From: an uncultured Mitsuokella sp.
Lineage (GTDB): Bacteria; Bacillota; Negativicutes; Selenomonadales; Selenomonadaceae
Direction: 5' to 3'
NCBI GenBank assembly: GCA_945873115.1
Contig: CAMCBT010000002.1
Coordinates: 1-64,000 of the forward strand
Length of the DNA: 64,000 nucleotides
Below, piece by piece: positions 17,543 through 26,945 of the stretch. The notes under the pieces were generated by a model, which saw only the letters and a list, made by a program, of their open reading frames with translations, was not told the DNA's origin and ran no database searches. Position 1 is the first letter of the stretch. Each line of letters starts with the position of its first letter. Position numbers and translations under genes: made by a program.

Positions 17543-18475
17543 TTGCTAAAAGGAAAGGACATGCTCTCGATTCACGACCTCTCCGTCGATGAAGTCGAAG
17601 AGATTCTCGCGCTTGCCGCCGAGCTCAAGGCCATGCAGAAGGCAGGCGTCGCCCATCGCATCTTGGAGGGCAAGACCCTCGGCATGATATTCGAAAAATC
17701 ATCCACCCGCACCCGTGTCTCCTTTGAGACCGGCATGTACCAGCTGGGTGGCCAGGCCCTCTTCCTGTCAAACCGGGATCTCCAGCTTGGCCGCGGCGAG
17801 CCCATAAAGGACACGGCCCGCGTCCTCTCCCGATATCTCGATGGCATCATGATCCGCACATTTGGCCACGACAGGGCCGAGGAGCTGGCCACCTGGACGG
17901 ACATCCCCGTCATCAACGCCCTGACGGATCTCCTCCATCCCTGCCAGGTCTTGACGGATCTCCTGACCATCCGGGAGCACAAGGGCAAGGACCTCTCGAA
18001 GCTCAAGATGGTTTACGTGGGGGACGGAAACAACATGACGAACTCCTTCCTCTACGGCGCCGCGAAGACCGGCATGACCTTCGTGGCGGCGACGCCTGAG
18101 GACTACCATCCGGATAAGACCGTCTTTGAAAATGCCCTGCGGGATGCGGAGGAGACGGGCGCAGACCTTTCCCTCACGACCGACCCCTACGAGGCGGTAA
18201 AGGAGGCGGACATCGTCGTCACCGACACCTGGGCCAGCATGGGCCAGGAGGCGGAGCACGAGGCTCGGAAGAAAATCTTCGCTCCCTACCAGGTAAATGG
18301 AGACCTCCTGAAGAAGGCAGACAAGCGGGCAATCGTCATGCACTGCCTGCCGGCCTATCGGGGCGAGGAAATCACCGAGGCTGTCTTCGAGGCCAATGCG
18401 GACGTCATCTTCGACGAGGCGGAGAACCGCCTCCACACCCAGAAGGCAATCATGGCACTTACCATGGGGGACTGA
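17543..18475 (+). CDS. argF: Ornithine carbamoyltransferase (anabolic)
   Basis: Makes citrulline from ornithine and carbamoyl phosphate. The likely start is TTG at 17543 (reading MLKGKDMLSIHDL), because GGAGGG lies 7 bases upstream; ATG 17537 is too close to that site and TTG 17519 has none. Seen: SSTRTR carbamoyl-phosphate site (about 53-58), HPCQVLTDLLT, and HCLPAYRGEEI (about 269). 310 residues, normal. Gene order DF-GH supports the anabolic role rather than the deiminase pathway. Confidence 0.95.
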   Translation: MLKGKDMLSIHDLSVDEVEEILALAAELKAMQKAGVAHRILEGKTLGMIFEKSSTRTRVSFETGMYQLGGQALFLSNRDLQLGRGEPIKDTARVLSRYLDGIMIRTFGHDRAEELATWTDIPVINALTDLLHPCQVLTDLLTIREHKGKDLSKLKMVYVGDGNNMTNSFLYGAAKTGMTFVAATPEDYHPDKTVFENALRDAEETGADLSLTTDPYEAVKEADIVVTDTWASMGQEAEHEARKKIFAPYQVNGDLLKKADKRAIVMHCLPAYRGEEITEAVFEANADVIFDEAENRLHTQKAIMALTMGD

Positions 18476-18519
18476 GCTCCTCCGGGCAGATAAACATTTT
18501 TTGAAACGAGGGAAATATC

Positions 18520-19728
18520 ATGGCTAAAATCAATAAAGTCGTACTGGCATATTCCGGCGGTCTCGATACCTCCGTCATCATTCCTTGGCTCAAGGAGCAC
18601 TACGACGGCTGCGAGGTCATCGCCGTCTGCGCCGACGTGGGGCAGGGGGACGAGCTGGATGTCGTTCATGACAAGGCACTGAAGTCCGGCGCCTCGAAGG
18701 TCTACATTGCAGACCTGAAGGAGGAGTTCCTGACGGAATACGTCTGGCCCACCCTGAAGGCCGGTGCCGTCTACGAGGAGAAGTATCTCCTCGGCACCTC
18801 CTTTGCCCGCCCCATCATTGCCAAGTGCCTGGTGGAAATCGCAAAGAAGGAGGGCGCGGATGCCATCGCCCACGGTGCAACGGGAAAGGGCAATGACCAG
18901 GTTCGCTTCGAGCTCACTGTCAAGGCTCTGGCTCCGAACATCACCCTCATCGCTCCCTGGCGCGAGTGGGATTTGGACTCCCGCTCCGCTGAAATCGAGT
19001 ATGCCAAGAAGCACGGCATTCCCATCGCCACGGAGAACAAGACCTACTCCATGGACCGCAACATCTGGCACCTTTCCCATGAGGGATCGGATCTCGAGGA
19101 TCCGGCCAACGAGCCCCACAATAGCATGTTCCTCATCTCCAAGGCACCGGAGGATGCTCCCGACAAGCCGGAGTATGTGACCGTGGGCTTTGAGAAGGGC
19201 ATCCCCGTCTCCGTCAATGGCAAGAAGCTTGGCGCCGTCGACCTCTTGACGGAGCTCAACGAAATCGGCGCCCGCAACGGTGTCGGCATCGTGGATATCT
19301 GCGAGAACCGCCTCGTGGGTATGAAGTCCCGCGGTGTCTATGAGAACCCGGGCGGCTCCATCCTCTACTATGCCCATCGGGAGCTAGAGTACCTCTGCCT
19401 CGACCGGATGACCTTCCATTACAAGCAGCAGGCTGCCATCCGCTTCGGCGAGCTCGTCTATGACGGTATGTGGTTCTGCCAGCTCCGAGAGGCCCTCTCC
19501 GCTTTCGTGGACAGCACCCAGGAGACCGTCACCGGCGAGGTGAAGCTGAAGCTCTACAAGGGCAACATCATCTCTGCAGGCTCCAAGAGCCCGTATTCTC
19601 TCTACAGCCAGGAGTTCGTCACCTTCGAGCATGACGATGTCTACAACCAAGCGGATGCCACGGGCTTCATCAACCTCTTCGGCCTGCCGCTGAAGGTTCG
19701 CGCCCTCATGCAGGAGAAGACGAAGTGA
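18520..19728 (+). CDS. argG: Argininosuccinate synthase
   Basis: Couples citrulline and aspartate using ATP. Seen: the PP-loop [10 protein letters not shown] (residues 8-17), [13 protein letters not shown] (about 126) and the conserved [10 protein letters not shown]-like [13 protein letters not shown]. 402 residues, full length. The last four bases overlap the GTG start of argH (GTGA), implying coupled translation. Confidence 0.98.
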   Translation: MAKINKVVLAYSGGLDTSVIIPWLKEHYDGCEVIAVCADVGQGDELDVVHDKALKSGASKVYIADLKEEFLTEYVWPTLKAGAVYEEKYLLGTSFARPIIAKCLVEIAKKEGADAIAHGATGKGNDQVRFELTVKALAPNITLIAPWREWDLDSRSAEIEYAKKHGIPIATENKTYSMDRNIWHLSHEGSDLEDPANEPHNSMFLISKAPEDAPDKPEYVTVGFEKGIPVSVNGKKLGAVDLLTELNEIGARNGVGIVDICENRLVGMKSRGVYENPGGSILYYAHRELEYLCLDRMTFHYKQQAAIRFGELVYDGMWFCQLREALSAFVDSTQETVTGEVKLKLYKGNIISAGSKSPYSLYSQEFVTFEHDDVYNQADATGFINLFGLPLKVRALMQEKTK

Positions 19729-21155
19729 GCGAGGCAATGTGGGGCGGCCGGTTCGCCAAATCCACCGATGAGATGATAAACGAGTTCCAGGCCTCCATCG
19801 GTTTTGACAAGCGCATGTACCACGAGGATATCGCAGGCTCCATCGCCCACGCGAGGATGCTTGCCAGATGCGGCATCATCAGCGAGGAGGATGCAAAGGC
19901 CATCATCGCGGGACTCAAGGGGATACTCGCTGACATCGAGGCGGGGAAGTTCGACTTTTCCGTGGATCTCGAGGATATCCACATGAATATCGAGAAGCGG
20001 CTGACGGAGGCCATAGGGGAGGCGGGGGGCCGCCTCCATACGGCCCGCAGCCGCAACGACCAGGTGGCCCTCGACACCCATCTCTACATCCGCCGGGAGA
20101 CGGTGGCTGTCCAGAAGGAGATTGAGAATCTTCAGCAGGCCCTCGTGGAGACGGCGGAAAAGTATCGGGATGTCATCATGCCGGGCTATACCCATCTCCA
20201 GCGGGCCCAGCCCATCCTCTTTGCCCACCATCTTCTCGCCTATTTCTCCATGCTGGCGCGGGACTTCGAGCGCTTCGGCGGCGTCTATCGCCGATCGGAC
20301 ATCATGCCTCTCGGAGCGGGGGCCCTTGCGGGTACCACGTTCCCCATCGACAGGAAGTTCGTGCAGGAGGCACTCCACTTCGATGCCATCTATACGAACA
20401 GTCTCGATGCCGTCAGCGATAGGGACTATATCATGGAGTTCCTGTCAGCGGCCTCCATCCTCATGGTGCACCTCTCCCGCCTTTCGGAGGAGACCATCCT
20501 CTGGTGCAGCCGGGAGTTCTCCTTCGTGGAGCTGGACGATGCCCACTGCACCGGCTCCTCCATGATGCCCCAGAAGAAGAACCCGGATGTCTCCGAGCTC
20601 GTCCGTGGCAAGACGGGCCGCGTCATCGGCCACCTCATGGCCATGCTCACCACGGTGAAGGGTTTGCCCCTGGCCTACAACAAGGATCTCCAGGAGGACA
20701 AGGAGGGCATCTTCGATGCCATCGACACGGTGAAGTTCAGCCTAGCCGTCTATGCCCAGCTCATTCGGGGCATGAAGGTCCGGGAGGACGTCATGCGCCG
20801 GGCTGTCACAGAGGATTTCTCCAATGCGACGGATTTGGCGGATTATCTCGTGAAGAAGGGCATGCCCTTCCGCAAGGCCCACGCCGTGGCCGGCACCGCC
20901 GTCCACGAGTGCATCGAGCGGGGAATATATCTCGAGGATCTGAGCTACGCCGACTTCAAGCACCTCTCGCCCCTCTTCGAGGAGGACGTGAAGGAGGCCA
21001 TTCTTCCAGAGACCTGCGTCAAGAACCGCAACTCCCTTGGTGGTACCTCCTATGAGCAGGTAGACCTGCAGGTAAAGGCCGCTAAGGCTCTCCTGCAGCA
21101 AGCAAATGAAACCCTGAAGGACTACGAAGCTCGTCAGAAAATCCTTGTGGACTGA
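19725..21155 (+). CDS. argH: Argininosuccinate lyase
   Basis: Releases arginine and fumarate. GTG start overlapping the argG stop. Seen: MWGGRFAK at the N-terminus, [12 protein letters not shown] (about 107), HLQRAQPI, and the fumarase-superfamily signature [12 protein letters not shown] (about 277-288) with its catalytic Ser. 476 residues, slightly longer than the usual 460 but with no insertion that stands out. Last gene of the operon. Confidence 0.97.
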   Translation: MSEAMWGGRFAKSTDEMINEFQASIGFDKRMYHEDIAGSIAHARMLARCGIISEEDAKAIIAGLKGILADIEAGKFDFSVDLEDIHMNIEKRLTEAIGEAGGRLHTARSRNDQVALDTHLYIRRETVAVQKEIENLQQALVETAEKYRDVIMPGYTHLQRAQPILFAHHLLAYFSMLARDFERFGGVYRRSDIMPLGAGALAGTTFPIDRKFVQEALHFDAIYTNSLDAVSDRDYIMEFLSAASILMVHLSRLSEETILWCSREFSFVELDDAHCTGSSMMPQKKNPDVSELVRGKTGRVIGHLMAMLTTVKGLPLAYNKDLQEDKEGIFDAIDTVKFSLAVYAQLIRGMKVREDVMRRAVTEDFSNATDLADYLVKKGMPFRKAHAVAGTAVHECIERGIYLEDLSYADFKHLSPLFEEDVKEAILPETCVKNRNSLGGTSYEQVDLQVKAAKALLQQANETLKDYEARQKILVD

Positions 21156-21172
21156 CACGCCGAGGAAAAGCA

Positions 21173-21210
21173 ACGAAGCGGGCCATGGATTTTTCCATTG
21201 CCCGCTTCGT
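21173..21210. terminator. Long hairpin after argH
   Basis: ACGAAGCGGGC (21173-21183) and GCCCGCTTCGT (21200-21210) are perfect complements, and the inner CATGGA/TCCATT also pair, leaving a 4-base loop. On the minus strand it is followed by TTGCTTTTCC. It probably stops argH and may also serve pcrA read-through. Confidence 0.65.
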
Positions 21211-21236
21211 GTGTAATATGTAACTGCCAGCATCAA

Positions 21237-21423
21237 GACTCCCTCCGACGCGCTTCGCGCACCACCAAGCTAGGCTCAACAGGTTGGCAATGGCTTTGTT
21301 ATGGCAGAGATACTCATGCGTAATGTATGACGAATTCGTTCAACGTATCATCCCATTGCCAATCCATCGAGTTTTGCCTCCTCCTCCTCGCGAGGGGGAT
21401 GGCCCGAAAGGTCAGGGGGAGTC
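21237..21423. repeat. Possible degenerate MITE-like intergenic element
   Basis: A 187-base non-coding stretch bounded by GACTCCCTC and GGGGGAGTC (8 of 9 complementary), with internal small palindromes GCGCTTCGCGC and CCTCGCGAGG. It fills the gap between argH and the end of pcrA. No transposase or duplicated target site is clear; it is called only from its ends and composition. Confidence 0.35.
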
Positions 21424-21466
21424 TACGGGAAAGCTGAAGCGCGAATTTGGGGCGAGCCCATGCCGC

Positions 21467-23653
21467 TCATATCTTCTGCAACTTCACATGGAAAGCAATG
21501 CTCCTGTTCGTGGCGAGCTCGTCGAAATGGATGACATAGGCCCGTTTTTCCTGGTCGATAGCCACAATCGTGCCATCGCCAAAGACCCGATGGGTCACCC
21601 GGTCACCCTCCTGGTAGGCCACCGGCTCTGCTTTCCGCGACATGCGCTTCATGGACGACTGGACGAAGGCCCTCGTTTCCTCCACGAGCTTTTCCGGCAG
21701 CGACGTTGTGAAGTCCAGTAGCTTCGAATCGATATCGAGGATAAAGCGGGAGGGGTACCGCATGGATCCATCCATATTGAGTCCCTCTGCATCCGATAGA
21801 TACAGTCTTTTTTCCGCTCGCGTCATGGCCACAAAGGCCAGGCGGCGCTCCTCCTCCATGGCCTCGGGGGTGCGGGTCTTGCGGGAGGGGAAGACCCCTT
21901 CATTCAGGGCGCAGAGAAATACGTAGGGAAACTCCAGCCCCTTTGCCGTATGAACCGTCATGAGCCGCACCCGGTCGCCGGGGTCGCCCACGTCCTGATT
22001 CGTAAAGAGGGCCGCATGGTTTAGATAGTCCACAAGCCCCGCCTCTTCGCCGCAGCTTACCTCATACTCATGGACGGACTGCTTGAGCTCTGCCAGATTG
22101 TCCAGCCGCTCCTGGCTTCCCTCCGTGCGAAGCATGGCCTCATAGCCGCTCCTGTCCAGCACCTGCGCGAGAATCTCCGAGACGGATTCTCCCTGGCTGA
22201 GATCCGAGAGATTTTCCACAAGGGCGAGGAAGTCCCTGGCCTTTGTCCCATTCCAAATGGGCTTTTCGAGGCTTTCCTTGAAAGCCTCGAAAAGCGTGAG
22301 GGAATGCTCCTCGGCGAATTCCAGCAGGAATTTTCGCCGTCGTTCGCCGATATTGCGCTTGGGGACATTTACCACCCGCAGGAAGGAGAGGTCATCCCGG
22401 TAGGTCAGCAGGCGCAGATACGACAGGGCATCCTTGATTTCCCGCCGCCCGAAGAACTGCACGCCGCTATATATCGTATAGGGGATTTCCGCCTTTAGGA
22501 GCTGCTCCTCGATGCTCCGGGTGATGTAATGGGCCCTATAGAGCACCGTCATATCCCGATAGGGGATGCCATTCTTATGCAGCCCTTGGATTTCGCCTGC
22601 CAGCCAGCAGGCTTCCTCCTTCTCCGCTGTGGCATGGTGGCAGACTACTCTTTTCCCGCTGGGCAGCACCGGCACGAGCTTCTTTTCCACGCGGCTTTTG
22701 TTCTTCCCGATAAGGGAGTTGCAGACGGCGAGAATCTCCGGCGTCGATCGGTAATTTTTCAGCATGAAAATCGTTTTCGTCCCCGGAAAATGGGCCTCGA
22801 AGTCGAGAAGATACTTGCCCGAAGCTCCGCGCCAGCTATAGATGGTCTGGTCGGGATCTCCCACCACGAAGAGATTCTTATGCCAGCCGCAGAGCACATT
22901 CATGAGCCGGTACTGGGGCTCGTCAATGTCCTGGAATTCATCAATCATGATGTATTCCAGCCGCTGCTGCCATTTCTCCCGGATATCCGCGTGCTCGGAA
23001 AAAATATAGAGAGAAAACTTGATAAGGTCGTTGTAGTCGAGGCCGAAGCATTTCTTCTGCTCGTAGAGATACCCGTAGAAAAGGATATCCTGCTTCCTTT
23101 CGGCCTGGTCGTATTTCTCCTTGAGCCTCGCAAGCGGCAGGGTGATGAGCTCCTGGTAATACTCCGGCTCCTCGTAGAGCTTTCGCAGCTCGAACATATC
23201 CCGGGCCTGTCCGTAGGTCATATCCCTTAGCGTCAGCCCCCGCTCCTCGTAGATTCTCGCCAGCATATCGTCGATATCTGCGTTGTCCAGCACGAGGAAG
23301 CTCTTGGGGTAGCCCACCGCGTGGCTGTCCTCCTGCAGGATGGAGACGCAGAACCCATGGAAGGTATTGATATAGCCCGTGTCATTGTCGCCGGTGAGCG
23401 CATGGATGCGGCTGCGCATTTCTGAGGCCGCCTTGTTGGTAAACGTCACGCAGAGGATGTTCCCCGGCAGGATGCCAAGCTCCTCCACGAGATAGGCAAA
23501 TCGGTGGGAGAGGGCCCGGGTCTTCCCAGACCCCGCCCCTGCCAGCACTCGCACATACCCCTCCGTCGTGGTGACCGCCTCCCGCTGGGCAGCATCGAGC
23601 CCCGCCAGCAGACCCGTTTCTTCCGCATTATATTCTTGATTGATGGTATCCAT
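21467..23653 (-). CDS. pcrA: ATP-dependent 3'-5' DNA helicase of the UvrD/PcrA family
   Basis: 728 residues with the superfamily 1A motifs in order: Q-motif region LDAAQREAVTTTEG, Walker A LAGAGSGKT (37-45), TFTNKAASEMRSR (Ia), DEFQDIDEPQY (II), VVGDPDQTIYSWRGA (III), LKNYRSTPEIL (IV), LMTVHTAKGLEFPYVF (V) and VAMTRAEKRLYLS (VI). The C-terminal end (GDRVTHRVFGDGTIVAI) is the Tudor-like domain of PcrA that contacts RNA polymerase. Known roles are repair, Rep-like replication support and clearing RecA. It is convergent with the arg operon. Confidence 0.95.
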   Translation of the reverse strand: MDTINQEYNAEETGLLAGLDAAQREAVTTTEGYVRVLAGAGSGKTRALSHRFAYLVEELGILPGNILCVTFTNKAASEMRSRIHALTGDNDTGYINTFHGFCVSILQEDSHAVGYPKSFLVLDNADIDDMLARIYEERGLTLRDMTYGQARDMFELRKLYEEPEYYQELITLPLARLKEKYDQAERKQDILFYGYLYEQKKCFGLDYNDLIKFSLYIFSEHADIREKWQQRLEYIMIDEFQDIDEPQYRLMNVLCGWHKNLFVVGDPDQTIYSWRGASGKYLLDFEAHFPGTKTIFMLKNYRSTPEILAVCNSLIGKNKSRVEKKLVPVLPSGKRVVCHHATAEKEEACWLAGEIQGLHKNGIPYRDMTVLYRAHYITRSIEEQLLKAEIPYTIYSGVQFFGRREIKDALSYLRLLTYRDDLSFLRVVNVPKRNIGERRRKFLLEFAEEHSLTLFEAFKESLEKPIWNGTKARDFLALVENLSDLSQGESVSEILAQVLDRSGYEAMLRTEGSQERLDNLAELKQSVHEYEVSCGEEAGLVDYLNHAALFTNQDVGDPGDRVRLMTVHTAKGLEFPYVFLCALNEGVFPSRKTRTPEAMEEERRLAFVAMTRAEKRLYLSDAEGLNMDGSMRYPSRFILDIDSKLLDFTTSLPEKLVEETRAFVQSSMKRMSRKAEPVAYQEGDRVTHRVFGDGTIVAIDQEKRAYVIHFDELATNRSIAFHVKLQKI

Positions 23654-23744
23654 CCTGTCCCCCTGATTTTGTCTTTGTTACTATGAAACCCCAAGAAGTC
23701 AAGCCGTAGGCGCAGACTGATTGGCTGGTTTCTTGCAAGGGCGG

Positions 23745-23776
23745 CGCACAATGTCCACAAAGTGGACGTTTGTGCG
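23745..23776. promoter_or_regulatory. 32-base interrupted palindrome upstream of pcrA
   Basis: CGCACAA-TGTCCAC and GTGGACG-TTTGTGCG pair around an AAA centre with a one-base bulge. It lies about 90 bases before the pcrA start and could be a protein-binding site or a stem in the pcrA leader. No regulator is assigned. Confidence 0.5.
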
Positions 23777-23843
23777 TGTAGTTTGCTATAAGTATAGCAC
23801 GGCAGGCAAAAGAAATGTATAATAGGGGAGGAACGGAATTTGA

Positions 23844-23927
23844 AGCAAAGTTTTTGACAAGCAGTGGGAAGGCATCGGCCCCGTCGTCGGCAAGGCCTTC
23901 TACGACGGCATGAAGGTAAAGAAATAA
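23844..23927 (+). pseudogene. Orphan C-terminal coding fragment
   Basis: A frame without a start, beginning just after a TGA at 23841, reads SKVFDKQWEGIGPVVGKAF then YDGMKVKK and a stop. The composition is protein-like, and no other frame explains it. It looks like the tail of a lost gene whose identity I cannot tell. The rest of the gap from 23654 to 24008 holds the palindrome, A/T-rich putative promoter bases and a terminator. Confidence 0.4.
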
Positions 23928-23938
23928 AAGACACACGT

Positions 23939-23994
23939 AAAGCCTGCAAAGCAAGGAAAACACAATGCAGTCGTTTTCTTTGCTTCGCAGGCTT
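23939..23994 (-). terminator. Large terminator hairpin after the PagL-like gene
   Basis: AAAGCCTGCAAAGCAAGGAAAAC and GTTTTCTTTGCTTCGCAGGCTT pair along almost their whole length around an 11-base loop. On the minus strand the stem runs into TTTACG. It begins 15 bases past the stop codon at 24009. Confidence 0.7.
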
Positions 23995-24008
23995 GAAAAC
24001 TTTATCCA

Positions 24009-24758
24009 TCAGAATCCATGGGTATAGGCGAGCATGATTCCGTTGCCGTTGTAGCCGGGGTTGTGGCTGCCCATGCCGTTGGAGGAGTGATGGAAGGACC
24101 AGCCGATGGTGATGGCATCATTTTTGGTGTAGTGGTAGGAGAAGCGGGGGCCGATGCGCCAGAGGAAGCCGTAGGCGCGGCCGTCGTAGGGATGGGCTCT
24201 GTTGTAGAAAAGGAGCGAACCCGTGGCATCGATTGCGCCCGTGAGGCGGCCTGAGATGGGGTATTCGTAGCGGAGCAGGACGGCGGGGCCGAGTCCGACG
24301 GCGCTGGAACTGCCGTAAATATCACTGTGGTCTTCCGTGGCATTGTCGCCCGTGGCCCGCTGGAGCGTCCCGCCGTAGGAGAGGGAGAGGCGCTTGCCTA
24401 TATCTTTGCCCTTTTGGAAGTAGTGGAGGTTGTAGACGTTGACATGGCGCTTCTCAAAGGAGGAGCCGTGGAGATACTCGGCTTCAAGCTCCCACGCTTT
24501 GCCCTGGCTCTTTGTCTTTGTGCCGGACTCTTTTGCGTCTATCTTGTCCCTCGAGCCCGTGGCGTCTTCTACGCTTGCCGTGTTCTTCTTGTCCGTTACG
24601 TAAGAAGTGGGTGCAGCGTTTGTTATGTCTGCTGCCTTCGTCTCTTTGACGGTGTCTGCGGCATTTTGGGCATTTGCACCTGCGGGTATAGGGGCGAGGA
24701 GGAGTGCTGCCCCGCAGAGGAGTGCGGCACGGATTCTATTCGTTTTCGTTTGGCTCAT
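24009..24758 (-). CDS. PagL-like lipid A 3-O-deacylase / acyloxyacyl hydrolase family protein
   Basis: A 249-residue outer-membrane protein. The start at 24758 (MSQTKTNRIR) has GAGGTGA 6 bases upstream; an in-frame GTG 9 bases earlier is less likely. A signal peptide ends near PAGANA, then a low-complexity Thr/Asp-rich linker of about 50 residues, then amphipathic beta strands typical of a small barrel. The C-terminus has WSFHHSSNGMGSHNPGYNGNG, matching the PagL His-x-Ser-Asn active-site region, and ends in an aromatic residue (HGF) as barrel proteins do. PagL removes the 3-O acyl chain of lipid A. The linker is unusual for PagL. Confidence 0.75.
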   Translation of the reverse strand: MSQTKTNRIRAALLCGAALLLAPIPAGANAQNAADTVKETKAADITNAAPTSYVTDKKNTASVEDATGSRDKIDAKESGTKTKSQGKAWELEAEYLHGSSFEKRHVNVYNLHYFQKGKDIGKRLSLSYGGTLQRATGDNATEDHSDIYGSSSAVGLGPAVLLRYEYPISGRLTGAIDATGSLLFYNRAHPYDGRAYGFLWRIGPRFSYHYTKNDAITIGWSFHHSSNGMGSHNPGYNGNGIMLAYTHGF

Positions 24759-24780
24759 TTTATTCACCTCGTGAATGTCA

Positions 24781-24809
24781 TTCTAGCATATTTCCAACAA
24801 TTTGTCGCC
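24781..24809 (-). promoter_or_regulatory. Extended -10 promoter of the PagL-like gene
   Basis: On the minus strand GCGACA (24809-24804), 17-base spacer, TAGAAT (24786-24781) preceded by TG one base upstream (TGCTAGAAT). Confidence 0.55.
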
Positions 24810-24883
24810 CGCTCATCAATCACTTGGTACATTCTAATATACATTGCGCTTCGGGTCTGAAATTCTAAAAATGAAATAACGCC

Positions 24884-24912
24884 TTGAGAAAAACTTCATT
24901 CTTTAGTAGTAT
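24884..24912 (+). promoter_or_regulatory. Putative promoter for the envelope block
   Basis: TTGAGA (24884-24889), 17-base spacer, TAGTAT (24907-24912), 43 bases before the small membrane protein gene. Confidence 0.45.
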
Positions 24913-24954
24913 TATGATGAACATGATTACTATAGCAGGAATGGAGTTTTTTCT

Positions 24955-25158
24955 ATGGGCTGGCTTCGGAAAGCGATAGGGCCTCTCGATATCGTCATTG
25001 CTATCGGTGCCCTTTATGTATTTTGGAAAATAGACTATACCCATGTGGATGTGGTGGACTATATCTATATGGTGACCTTCGGGATATGGATTCTTCTGCT
25101 CATCGTGCGTTTGCTTATCTACCGTCATCGGGCAAAGCAGGAAGGGAGACTTCAATGA
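24955..25158 (+). CDS. Small two-helix membrane protein
   Basis: 67 residues, no family recognised. Two hydrophobic segments (about 12-26 and 38-56) are separated by a short polar turn (KIDYTHVDVVDY), followed by a basic tail RHRAKQEGRLQ, suggesting both ends in the cytoplasm. GGAG lies about 9 bases upstream. The stop overlaps the ATG of the HAD gene (ATGA), which argues that it is a real, translationally coupled gene. Confidence 0.7.
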   Translation: MGWLRKAIGPLDIVIAIGALYVFWKIDYTHVDVVDYIYMVTFGIWILLLIVRLLIYRHRAKQEGRLQ

Positions 25159-25955
25159 AGAAGGCAGTATTCTTCGATATCGACGGCACGCTCATCAATA
25201 TGCTGGCCGGACAGTATACCATGCGGCCTGCTGTGCGAAAGGCCATAGGGGCCCTGCGGGAGGCGGGACATCATACGTTTATTTCCAGCGGGCGGCCCTA
25301 TCTTTACCTTGATAGGGACATCATCGAGAGCCAGCTCTTCGACGGCTATGTGCTCATGAATGGTGCCCTCGTGTTGCTGGAGGGAGAGGTCATCCACCAC
25401 CAGCCCCTGCCGAAGAAGACCGTCGCGGATGTCGTCAAGCTCTGCGAGGAGCATGGGGTGGAGTATACGCTGGAGGGGCTGAGGGACATCTACCTTCCAA
25501 AGGAGTCTCCTCTTTCCGAGGCCTTCACGGAGGCTATCCGTGTGCCTCTTTCCTCCTTTACCCGCTCCTTTGACGTGCAGGCCATCGATGTCTACAAGAT
25601 GGAGTTCATCGCTCGGGAGGATGGGGCTGGGGGCCTCTTTGAGAAGTTCATCGCCTATCCCGGCCTCACAGGTGTCATCGATAAGTACCATGCGAAGAAC
25701 ATGGAGGTCTACTCCGATACGGAGACAAAGGCCACGGGCATCCTCCATGCCCTCGAGGCTCTCTCCATCCCCGTCGCCGAAAGCTACGCCTTCGGCGATG
25801 GCATGAACGACCTGGAGATGATGGAGACCGTGGGCACGGGCCTTGCCATGGGAAACGCCCGAGAGGCCGTCAAGGAGCGGGCGACACACATCGTTCCCCC
25901 TGTCGGCGAGGATGGCGTGGCCACGGGCATCTATGAGTATATCCTGAAGGAGTAA
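25155..25955 (+). CDS. Cof-type HAD-superfamily phosphatase
   Basis: 266 residues. Seen: motif I FFDIDGTLI with the nucleophile Asp near residue 8, motif II ISSGRPY, a C2B cap domain, Lys in SDTETKATGI, and motif IV FGDGMNDLEMM. The Cof/YbiV group dephosphorylates sugar phosphates and pyridoxal phosphate with broad specificity; the natural substrate here is unknown. It starts inside the stop of the preceding small gene and ends 3 bases before the next ATG, so the run is a tight operon. Confidence 0.92.
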   Translation: MKKAVFFDIDGTLINMLAGQYTMRPAVRKAIGALREAGHHTFISSGRPYLYLDRDIIESQLFDGYVLMNGALVLLEGEVIHHQPLPKKTVADVVKLCEEHGVEYTLEGLRDIYLPKESPLSEAFTEAIRVPLSSFTRSFDVQAIDVYKMEFIAREDGAGGLFEKFIAYPGLTGVIDKYHAKNMEVYSDTETKATGILHALEALSIPVAESYAFGDGMNDLEMMETVGTGLAMGNAREAVKERATHIVPPVGEDGVATGIYEYILKE

Positions 25956-25958
25956 GCT

Positions 25959-26945
25959 ATGAGGCGTTATTTTGGAATGCTCCTGGGGGCGCTGCTGCTC
26001 TCCATCGCACTTCTTACGGGCTGCGGCGGTCAGAGCACAGGGGCTCCTGCAGGAGAAAAGCAGGCGGCAGCAGGAGATGTGAAAATCTCCATGCTCAATG
26101 TGGGCCAGGGGGACTCCATCCTCATAAAGACCAGCGAGCAGACGGTACTCATCGACACCAGCGATGTGGACGAGCGGGACAAGCTCAAAAAGGAGCTGGA
26201 CAAGGCCGGTGTCAAGAAAATCGATAAGGTCATCCTGACCCATCCCCACGCGGATCATATCGGCGGCATGGAGGTGCTCCTGAAGGACTACCAGGTGGGA
26301 GAGGTCTTTGACAACGGTATGCCCTCCACCTCGAAGCTCTTTATCGGCTATCTGAAGGAGCTCAAGGCGAAGAACATAAAGCGCACGGCCTTGAAGGCCG
26401 GGGATGTGCTGGACTTCGGCGGCGGCGTCTCCTTCCACGTCTACTATCCCACAGAGGAACTCCAGAAGAAGGGACAGGCAAAGGACTATAAGCGCGACCC
26501 GAATAACGAGTCGGTGGTGGGGCGTCTCGTCTATGGCAGCTTCTCCATGCTCTTCACGGGGGATGCGGAGACTCCGGTGGAGGAGGAGCTCCTGAAGGAA
26601 AAGGGCATAGACCTCAAGAGCACTATCCTGAAGGCACCCCATCACGGCAGCTCCACCAGCTCCTCGCCAGCGTACCTGAAGGCCGTCTGGCCGGAGGTGG
26701 TTCTCATTTCCTGCGGCATCAATAACGACTACGGCCACCCCCATACGGATGCGCTGGCCCGCTTCAAGGGAGATGCCACCTACATCGACCGGAAGACTCA
26801 TAAGGAAAAGCATACGAAGCTTGTAAAGAACGACAAGGGGGAGACCCTGAAGGCCAAGGTCTATGAGACGGACAAGAATGGCACCATCACCATCGAGACG
26901 GATGGTACGAGCTACACCGTGACACCGGAGGAGGAGAGCAAATGA
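25959..26945 (+). CDS. ComEC/Rec2-like metallo-beta-lactamase-fold lipoprotein
   Basis: 328 residues with a lipoprotein signal ending LLTGC (lipid Cys about 22). Mature part: MLNVGQGDSILIKTSEQTVLIDTSD, then THPHADHIGGME (metal-binding HxHxDH), FTGDAETPVE, and KAPHHGSSTSSSPAYLKAV, the set found in the C-terminal hydrolase domain of ComEC. Known relatives are secreted phosphodiesterase/nuclease-type hydrolases or free-standing competence-like domains without the membrane channel. Anchoring outside the cytoplasm suggests extracytoplasmic nucleic-acid or phosphodiester cleavage. It overlaps the DUF3006 gene by 4 bases. Confidence 0.88.
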   Translation: MRRYFGMLLGALLLSIALLTGCGGQSTGAPAGEKQAAAGDVKISMLNVGQGDSILIKTSEQTVLIDTSDVDERDKLKKELDKAGVKKIDKVILTHPHADHIGGMEVLLKDYQVGEVFDNGMPSTSKLFIGYLKELKAKNIKRTALKAGDVLDFGGGVSFHVYYPTEELQKKGQAKDYKRDPNNESVVGRLVYGSFSMLFTGDAETPVEEELLKEKGIDLKSTILKAPHHGSSTSSSPAYLKAVWPEVVLISCGINNDYGHPHTDALARFKGDATYIDRKTHKEKHTKLVKNDKGETLKAKVYETDKNGTITIETDGTSYTVTPEEESK

